A stretch of DNA of 64,000 nucleotides, taken from the NCBI GenBank assembly GCA_029948255.1, contig JALIZF010001833.1, positions 124,001 to 188,000 on the forward strand, given 5' to 3'. The notes below the pieces were generated by a model, which made no database searches, was not told the DNA's origin, and saw only the letters and a program-made list of their open reading frames with translations. Within the stretch, counting starts at the first letter, position 1, and every line of letters starts with the position of its first letter. The DNA comes from Telmatactis stephensoni. Taxonomy: Eukaryota > Cnidaria > Anthozoa > Actiniaria > Isophelliidae. Shown here piece after piece: positions 56,640-64,000 of this stretch. The position numbers and the translations under genes are program-made.

Positions 56640-56820
56640 TGGCGTCACCTGTCACTCATGCGTTAATTAACAATTAAAAAGGAATTAAAAGCATTAACTG
56701 TCCACAACTAACTCAGCATCTAGATTTATCCCTTGAAATTACGCGTCGCTATCATATAATTGTTGTTTTAGCGTACTGGACGCCACTCATCGAGAAGGAG
56801 ACTCCAGTTCAAGACTACAG
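56640..56820 (+). promoter_or_regulatory. Promoter/5' noncoding exon of cysteine-rich peptide gene 2
   Basis: It aligns with 62040-62173 and, more loosely, 50700-50837. Shared parts include CCTTGAAATTAC, CATATAATTGTTGTTTTAGC (TATA-like at 56753-56759), CGCCACTCATCGAGAAG and a donor at CTACAG|GTGAGAACTG (56820). Its inferred acceptor partner is TTAATAG|ATTCCCACC at 58383. Confidence 0.55.
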
Positions 56821-56829
56821 GTGAGAACT

Positions 56830-58382
56830 GAGAGGATTTTATGCTCAAAAAATATCTCATTTTTAAATAATCACAATAGATTTATCCAAATACACATGTG
56901 TAAATATTTATAACATATTTAATTGTCCTTTATCTAAATTTTTCAGTTCTTCTATCTGTAAATATTTCTTCATTTTGACTTTTGAATTCTAATAAAAAAT
57001 GTCCGTCCTACTGGCTTCCCTAAGACTAAAGAATGCAACTTCTAAATTTCTATTAATTAATCAAAATTGATTATAGCATATAACAAAAATATAAGACTCT
57101 TTTTCTTGCATAAAAATCTATTTTCATACTGAAATAGTTAAAAAGAATCCAAACAATCTATCTAATCGTATTTTTTTGGTGCGCTATTTTTTTAAAGTTT
57201 CTCAAAATACTTCAACTTTATCAAGGGTAGTTGATTAAGGTAAAATACAATAGTATTTATATATAAATTTATATTAAATACGATACTTTTTTACAAATTA
57301 AGATACGGACATAAATGAAATTCTGCTTTTGTATGATCCACATTTTTTTAGGTCATTATGATGGCGCGCATTTTTTTTACATTTTTCAATGCTTCTCATA
57401 TTGAACAGATTCGAACCCTAACAATTACATGTCTGAATACTAATAAAATTCTACTTGCAACAACTTTTAACCCGACTTTTGGCGAAAATTCCAACTGAAA
57501 GTCAAAGGATTAATTACAGGAGTATCATTGATCATAGTAAAAGTATGTTCACGCTCCAAATGGATTACCATAATTTGTATACTAATTACGCGTCTTGCAG
57601 CGCCAGCTAAAAGTGAGGATTAAGTGATAAGCCAAGGCTTTCAGACCGAAGTGGAGTTTCCACAATTCACGTCTAAACTCTTCGCGGCTGGCTCAACGGT
57701 AGCCTAATGCCCAATTACCAGTCAAGACGTTTGCCAAGCGGGAAGCGTTATCATTCAAAACGTGGAAAGAGTTAATTATTCCAGTTTTTAGCGCGCTTTT
57801 CGGGTAGCATGGTTGACCGAGCGTAAAAACGCTGACCATTCACCGTTGTTCAGGGTTCGAGCGCTAGATCATATGTGAACTGAATTTGAAACAATAACTT
57901 GAGAAGGGGATTAAGTTCGAATCAGTAACGCACTCGTTATATTACATGCTCATGTAATTTGCTGTAATAGGATGCTTACCTGATGTCGATCGTAAAGTTA
58001 ACGATCTCATACCAAAGGAATCCCAATATTAGCGTTTTGATAAAATATAGAAATACATGTAAATCTACATGAAAGAACTTTGATAATCAACCATAGAAAT
58101 AATTATAGGACGTAGAAAGGAAAAGGTGATTTATTTACCTCAAAAGCGCGGGGAGAGGTGGCCCTATTAGCCAGGGACTCATGTATAAAGCGTTCGAAGG
58201 GTGTGCCCTTTACTTCCCCCCCCCCCCCCCCCCCCTCTATATCAGTGCTCCGCCGGCTATTTCAATCTAATTATATTTAAGCTACACGGATGAGATACAA
58301 GTCGAAACAAGTGTGTAAGGTTACTAGGAATCGCACTTGGGACTTCCCACTAACTAACTCGGTTATTATAGTTCCTTAATAG
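56830..58382. other. Intron 1 of peptide gene 2, duplicated sequence
   Basis: From about 57390 onward it aligns with 51560-52790 of unit 1, without the 250-bp insertion at 52124. The matching parts include CATTTTTCAATGCTTCTC. A C run of about 20 lies at 58216-58236. No gene is seen on either strand. Confidence 0.5.
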
Positions 58383-58408
58383 ATTCCCACCAAGATTAAT
58401 AACTGAAA

Positions 58409-60387
58409 ATGAAGACTGCTACAAAGATTATTCTACTGTTAGTCGTTGTCATGGCCGTCGCTGAAGCTGCTCGGTTGGACCGTTATCGAGTGACCAAGAA
58501 ACAGGCGACACTCTTGAAGAGGCTATTTGAAAGTAATCTGAATTATCACTAGCATTGTACTTAATGACAATTTAGTATACAGTTTTTTCACCCTACCATT
58601 AGCTCTTAATTCCCTCCTTTTCTACCCTGCTTTGCTGGCCTTCAAGGGAAGGGGAGGGAAGGCAGACTGGGGAAGAGAGGAGGGAAAGAGAGCCCCTCTC
58701 TTCCCTTGAGAGCCAGCAACGCATGCAGGCTACTCCTTTTCAGTTGGCTTGCTGCTTTCTCTCCCTCTTGAATAAATATTCCAGGCAAAGACTACAATCA
58801 CACTCAGGTCCAGATTCCTCCTTCGTCGCTCCTTTTTGTCATTTGGGCTTCCTGAGACACAGGAAGCTAAAATGAAAAAAGTGTAACACAGGAACCCAAA
58901 AGAAAAAAAATAAGGAGCAGCGGCGGAGGACCCAGAATCTGGATTACGTCCATACTACTTCTGATAACTTCGAAAAATGCATCTTTCTTGCTACGATTAG
59001 ACCTTGTATCTACACTAACTACACTACTTTCAAGTTTTTTTTTGTAATTATAATCGCATTAAACTGTGTATCATTTCAATAGTTTGAGCATCAAATATTC
59101 AAACTACCAATTACTTTTATTTAGGCCCAGAATGGCGCGATGAGTCGACATGTGGTGGCGAATGCAAAAAGGAAGAGGACCTGGGTATGTTCGACATGTG
59201 CAATGGGCAGAAAGGTTGTTCTGAAGGCGAACTTTGCTGCGGTGATCTGGTAAAAACTACACTGTTAATAACTAACAAACAAAACGGTTTTCGTTTGACT
59301 GGGAAAACGGCACAGCGTAAGGTCATGTGAACTGAAAAAACTCTCGGGTTTCTTAAAGCCATTTTCAAAATTTCTGTTGAGCATCTCTGCCCTTCTACAT
59401 ATTGCATATTGAAGTCCCCCCAGAGGGGAGGGGACAATGCATGGGCAGGCTCCACGGACACAATAGTAAGGTCACGTGACGGCAAAACACGTTCTTATTT
59501 TTCGTTATTATAAATTACGATATCTTGGCTTATTACAAATTTCGACAGAGTTATAACAAATTACGACTAGAACAGTCATTGCTTACCATCTGATTGGAGT
59601 GATTTTCATCGGACTGTGAAATAGTTTCTAAGCTGATACACACTAGTAGATCCCAATTCCATTGTTACCTTTGGTTGAATTTTCACTTCTATACACTAAT
59701 AGCTAGTTAGTATTTCACAGTCCGATGAAAATCACTCTAATATTCTGTCTCTGCATTTTGCAATCAGAAGTACTAACGTTTTTGTATCTCTTTTGACAGC
59801 AAAATCCAATTACAAAGCCACCCCAATGTGATGGCGAATGCAAAAAGGAAGAGGACATGGGTATGTTCGACATGTGCAACGGACAGAAAGATTGTTCTAA
59901 AGGCGAACTTTGCTGCAGTGCTCAGGTAAAAACTACACTGTTAATAACTAACAAACAAAACGGTTTTCGTTTGACTGGGAAAACGGCACAGCGTAAGGTC
60001 ATGTAAAAAAACCCTCGGGTTTCTTATAAATAAGCCGTTTTCAAATTTTCTGTTGAGCATCTCTATCCTTCTACATATTGTATATTGAAGTCCCCCCAGA
60101 GGGGAGGGGACAATGCATGGGCAGGCTCCACGGACACAATAGTAAGGTCACGTGACGTCAAGCCACGTTCGTGTTTATCGTTATTACAAATTACGACGAC
60201 TTATTATAATTAAATTACGATAGCTTGGCTTATATCAAATTACGACAAAGTAGTATTACAAATTACGACAGTTATTACAAAGTACGACAGAACAGTCATC
60301 ATTACCATCTCAGTGATTAATATCCTGTTTCTGCATTTTGCAATCAGAAGTACTAATAACGTTTATCTCTTTTGACAGCAAAAGTGA
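58409..60387 (+). CDS. Secreted two-module cysteine-rich protein, gene 2
   Basis: Coding exons are 58409-58532, 59125-59249, 59800-59925 and 60379-60387, with the same phases as gene 1 and 127 residues. The signal peptide and basic linker are identical to gene 1. Differences fall in the modules: NGQKGCSEG for NGQKDCSEG in module 1, and ITKPPQCDG, EEDMGM and CSKGELCC in module 2. All twelve module cysteines are kept, which suggests selection on the disulfide framework. The gene 1 polyadenylation hexamer is changed here (AATCAAA). It is expected to be secreted; function is unknown. Upstream sits a duplicated noncoding exon (56820). Confidence 0.85.
58620..58737. mobile_element. TAGCCTGC foldback element, shortened copy in peptide gene 2
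   Basis: It has CTACCCTGCTTTGCTGGCC at left and CCAGCAACGCATGCAGGCTA at right, with CTCCTTTT on both sides. It is the same insertion as 53028-53194 but with most of the purine tract removed. Confidence 0.7.
59596..59738. mobile_element. GAGTGATTTTCATCGGACTG-ended MITE in peptide gene 2
   Basis: It is orthologous to 54102-54242, at the same intron position and with the same arms. Confidence 0.75.
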
Positions 60388-60620
60388 TCCACTGCCGGAA
60401 GGAGATGAGAAACGCTGTCTTGTTGTAATACAGTTTCACTGGCAATTTCTGATAATCAAAAAAAGCGGGGAAGAAGCAATTCAGTTCTAGTGAATTTTTT
60501 AAAAAATCCGACGAATATCTGATGTGGAAATTTGCTAGAATTTGCAGTCTTTAATTTCCTTGGATTGCATGTATGATGAAAATTAAATGAGAAATCCCAG
60601 AAATTGATTTATTCAATTAA

Positions 60621-60930
60621 TTACATTCATTTTGAAATCACTGGTGATTTCTGCAATCTGATTGGTTAAAAAGTGTGCGATTAATTCCTAAATTGCATCC
60701 TTTTGCTTCATTAATCGCATCTTTTTTTCCAACCAATCACAAAACAGTGTCTTTTATTATTTTTATTAATGGATATAATTAAGTGGTAATTAAACTTCGT
60801 GTCGTGCAATTTTGGGCCAGAAATCATACTCATGATTATCAAACTGCACTCCCGCTACGCGGTCGTGCAGTTTTGTAATCACTCGTATGATTTCGGCCCA
60901 AATTGCACTCCACTCAGTTTAATTACCATT
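60621..60930. mobile_element. 310-bp insertion with inner palindrome, downstream of peptide gene 2
   Basis: Unit 1 reads TTCAATTAAGCATGTTAAAC without interruption. Here ATTAA flanks both sides (60616-60620 and 60931-60935). The right half forms an inverted repeat (TGGTAATTAAACTTCGTGTC ... GAAATCATACTCATGATTAT and complement). No coding capacity is seen. Confidence 0.7.
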
Positions 60931-62039
60931 ATTAAGCATGTTAAACTTCTTTGTTAAGTACTAAATAAATTCTTGGTCGTTTTACGTACACAACACACAT
61001 GATTTAGTTGTCATATTTTGTACCAAGAGACCATAATACTAAGAGAGCGAAGCTCAGTATTGATGTCTGTGCGATGTTCGTGGTGGCTAAGGCTATTTTC
61101 AGTAACTTCGCCATCGCGCGCGCAAGGCTCTCAAACAATAGGGATTGTAAGTGTGACGTCACATTCCCCCGCACGTCATATCCGGGTCCCAATCAAAATT
61201 TTTGTTCAATGGGAGAAAACAGTTGACCGAGAGATTTTTCTTTTGGAGCACTAAACGTTTTTGCATAAATTTTGATAAAATTCAACCCAATTTCATGTCA
61301 TGTCTTAGTGGCGTACGCTGAAGGAGATCCAAAGCACTTTCTGACGTGCAACTTTGTTGAGAAGTAGTCTGATATATGAACAAGAGCTGCCATGCTGCTG
61401 TGATATTAAAATTACTGAGTCGAAACCTGACAATAAATTGTTATATTTTAGGGTTAAAAAATTGCGCCTCGAATATTTCGAAATCAGTTTATACGAAGTT
61501 CTCCAAAATTCATATGATACTAGCCAAAGTCCTAAATATTAACGCTTTGTATGTCGTTTTAAAAGTTTAGGTCAAAAAAAACGGAAAATTGCTTGGAACC
61601 TAAAACGGTGACGTCATCGTTTCGTCGCTATGGTAACCCCGATGTAAACACACATACCATTAAAAACTTCAGTCTTTATGTAGTAAGTGAACGAAAGATC
61701 ATAACTGTGGGTACTTTCATATAAGAACTACAGCCATTTCAAGTTGACCGGTCGAGCACTAGAGAAATTGTAGGAAGCCTCCTTAATAACAGCCAACAAG
61801 CTGGGCTTCCTGTGGCCACAACGTCTTATAGGCAAGCCATGTTTTTAGAGTTAAAAAGCTAAAATGAATAAATATCTACAGATAGAAGAACTGAAAGCGA
61901 TAAAGGAAATCAAAGTCCTGATATGATAAACTTTAAAATATGTGTATTTGCACAAATCTACTGTGTTACTTAAAAATTCAGATCAACTTGGCGTCACTTG
62001 TCGCTCATGCGTTAATTAAAAACAATTAAAAAGCAATTA

Positions 62040-62173
62040 AAAGCATTAACTGTCCACAACTAACTCAGCATCCAGATTTATCCGTTGAAATTACTGCGTC
62101 GCTATATAATTGTTGTTTTAGCGTACTGGACGCCACTCATCGAGAAGTGAGAGACTCCAGTTCAAGAGTACAG
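62040..62173 (+). promoter_or_regulatory. Orphan promoter/5' noncoding exon of a third peptide-gene unit
   Basis: It closely matches 56640-56820: a TATA box (TATATAA, 62103-62109), GTACTGGACGCCACTCATCG, and a donor at GAGTACAG|GTGAGAACTG (62173). The intron start continues to match unit 2 until about 62624. There it jumps to CAAGAGACCATAATACTAAG, a sequence normally found 3' of the gene (55523, 61023). No coding exon follows in the window. Confidence 0.65.
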
Positions 62174-62659
62174 GTGAGAACTGAGAGGATTTTATGCTAA
62201 AAAATATCTCATTTTTAAATACTCACAATAGATTTATCCAAATACATATGTGTAAATATTTATAACATATTTAATTGTTCTTTATCTAAATTTTTCAGTT
62301 CTTCTATCTGTAAATATTTCAGTGTTCATTTTAACTTTTGAATTCTAATAAAAAATATCCGTCCTACTGGCTTCCCTAAGACTAAAGAATGCAACTTCTA
62401 AATTTCTATTAATTAATCAAAATTATAGCATATTATTTCACATATAACAAAAATATAAGACTCTTTTTCTTGCATAAAAATGTATTTTCATACTGAAATA
62501 GTTAAAAAGAATCCAAACAATCTATCTAATCTAATCGTATTATTTTGGCGCGCTATTTTTAAAGTTTCTCAAAATACTTCAACTTTATCAAGGGTAGTTG
62601 ATTAAGGTAAAATACAATATAGTATCAAGAGACCATAATACTAAGAGAGCGAAACTCAG

Positions 62660-62871
62660 TATTGATGTCTGTGGTGCGAGGAGAGGAAAGGATCGAAAGG
62701 GAGGGGACTGGGGAGGAGGGGGAAAGGGGAGGGGGACTGGGGAGGAGGGGAGTTCTCCTCCCTCCAGTCCCCCTCCCCTTTCCCCTCCTTTCCCCTCCTT
62801 TCCCCTCCTTTCCCCTCCTTCCCCCTGCCCTCCCCTCCCTGTCCCTTGAGAGCCAGCAACGCAGGCTAGTT
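62660..62871. mobile_element. Polypurine/polypyrimidine foldback element, left end lost
   Basis: A GGGGAGGGGGACTGGGGAGG-type purine tract pairs with a CTCCTTTCCC pyrimidine tract and ends CCAGCAACGCAGGCTA, the family right end. The left terminus is replaced by GTGCGAGGAGAGGAAAGG. It sits exactly where the truncated third unit ends. Confidence 0.6.
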
Positions 62872-62879
62872 GTGGGTCA

Positions 62880-64000
62880 CTTTCTATCTAGACCCAGTAC
62901 TCTGACAGTACTCGTTCCTAGGGTCTAGTACTGCAGTAGACACAAAAAGAGCTCAACGAGGGAGCGTTGATTAGAGACAGATGTTTACTTTAACAATGAT
63001 TCTAGTTTAGGTAAATGGCCATTCATTCAAATTTTCTTCAAATTTGAAAAAATAATTTGGCCGGGAAAAAATGTTATGTTTAGTTTATATAACTTCGATC
63101 TCTTTATCGAACGAATACATTCTTTTCTTGGTATTTGACTTTCATTGAATGATACAAGGTATATTTATATTACTTGGTTCTCTAGTATACGTTTCAGTAG
63201 GAGGGGGCCTTTACATTGCAGACGTTTTAGGAGTTGAGGGGGCGTTTATTACATCGATAGAGGCGTTTATTAGATTGTACTGAGGTGTCTATTGTGATAA
63301 ATACGTTAATGTGACTATACTCTTTACCATTTATTCATTCATTTTGTCACAACACTTGATCAGTACTAATCTCGCAATCTGATTGGTGGATTAGAGTGTC
63401 TCAATAAGAGGACAGACAATGATGGCGCGTTTCGGCGCTCGCGCTCGTTCTGCTGCCCCGGCCCATTTGATAAGGATTTTCAAACTTTTATTTCAAATAA
63501 TATTGCTGTAAAAAACGAATTGAAGATGGTTTTGAGTTGTCTGTCGTCTTCGCTCGTGATTCCACTTGAGTTATAAACATTTTATGACGTCAAGAGTGTG
63601 TCAATAAGAGGACAGACAACTCAAAAACATCTTCAATTTGTTAAATTCGTTATTGTAGCCCAAATATTACAGGCGTTTATTTCTAATTTTTAGGAATTAA
63701 GGGGGCGTTAACTGCTTTAACTGAAAAGAGGTATTTATTAAAGCCCTTCTACGCCAGCAAATTTTCTATGACAAATTTTCTTGGACAATAACTTTTGACA
63801 AAATCAATTCTTTAAAAGGTAATTGTTTTACAAAGATCTATTGTTCTAATTGGTACATTGTTCGCAAGGAGTTTGATTATCATAGAAACATAGCGACACT
63901 GAAAAGATTTAGAATTTTGGGTATTAGGTATTTTTGGGCAGGGATGTGTCGCGGACACCTCAAAACCCTGACCCTATCCAGTCGTGAAATTTGATTTTCC
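62880..64000. other. Gene-free right edge with repeats
   Basis: Bases 63515-63545 and 63610-63640 form an inverted repeat (AATTGAAGATG-TTTTGAGTTGTCTGTC and complement). GAGTGTCTCAATAAGAGGACAGACAA and GAGTGTGTCAATAAGAGGAC recur at 63392 and 63594. Repeated GGCGTTTATTA units lie at 63240-63280 and 63670-63715. The last 60 bases resemble the 'CCCTGACCCTATCCAG' repeat near 5030. No gene is recognised. Confidence 0.45.

Noticed and set aside
59117..59485. 122-residue minus-strand frame
   Set aside because: Antisense to exon 2 and intron 2 of peptide gene 2; the plus-strand exons explain the conservation.
61004..61254. Frames of 62-78 residues repeated at 55507-55732
   Set aside because: Conserved only because the unit is duplicated; the two overlapping plus frames both lack a recognisable domain and differ without codon bias. 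This is probably 3' flank.
1..64000. CRISPR arrays, operons, ribosome binding sites
   Set aside because: The intron-rich animal gene structure excludes them; the tandem short repeats seen are MITE interiors or microsatellites.

Overview
The window is eukaryotic, intron-rich, AT-rich animal DNA. The best-fitting source is an anthozoan cnidarian, probably a stony coral. The reasons are short exons with GT..AG introns, PAN/apple plus fibrinogen-like secreted proteins of the kind found in coral secretomes, lineage-expanded SLC17 transporters, a DIRS-like retroelement, a tRNA-derived SINE and a very dense population of short inverted-repeat (MITE-like) elements. The species was not established.

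Layout. (1) 1-8.7 kb: two divergently oriented paralogues for a secreted PAN/apple + fibrinogen-like protein, one on the minus strand cut by the window edge and one complete on the plus strand, separated by 6.6 kb of repeats. (2) 11.5-18.3 kb: a ten-exon minus-strand gene for a protein with two DsbA/2-hydroxychromene-2-carboxylate-isomerase-like thioredoxin-fold domains. It reads cleanly across every splice junction except for one extra base in exon 4. (3) 19-48.5 kb: an SLC17 (sialin/vesicular anion transporter) cluster with three tandem ten-exon copies on the plus strand and a fourth copy reduced to an inverted last exon. Copies B and C are open throughout. Copy A carries three single-base insertions in three adjacent exons. 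A decayed DIRS-like retrotransposon sits in intron 4 of copy B. Comparing the copies shows empty sites and target duplications for several MITEs. (4) 50.4-62.9 kb: a tandem pair of genes for a small secreted cysteine-rich protein with two near-identical six-cysteine modules, each module on its own exon. A third unit keeps the promoter and 5' noncoding exon but has lost all coding exons. (5) 62.9-64 kb: repeats only.

The window is dominated by local duplication at several scales: an inverted gene pair, a transporter triplication, a peptide-gene duplication, an exon-intron duplication inside the peptide gene, and a promoter-segment duplication. No shared pathway links the gene groups. The transporter cluster and the peptide-gene array each look like independent lineage-specific expansions. 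The most novel item is the modular cysteine-rich peptide family, which I could not assign to a known family.
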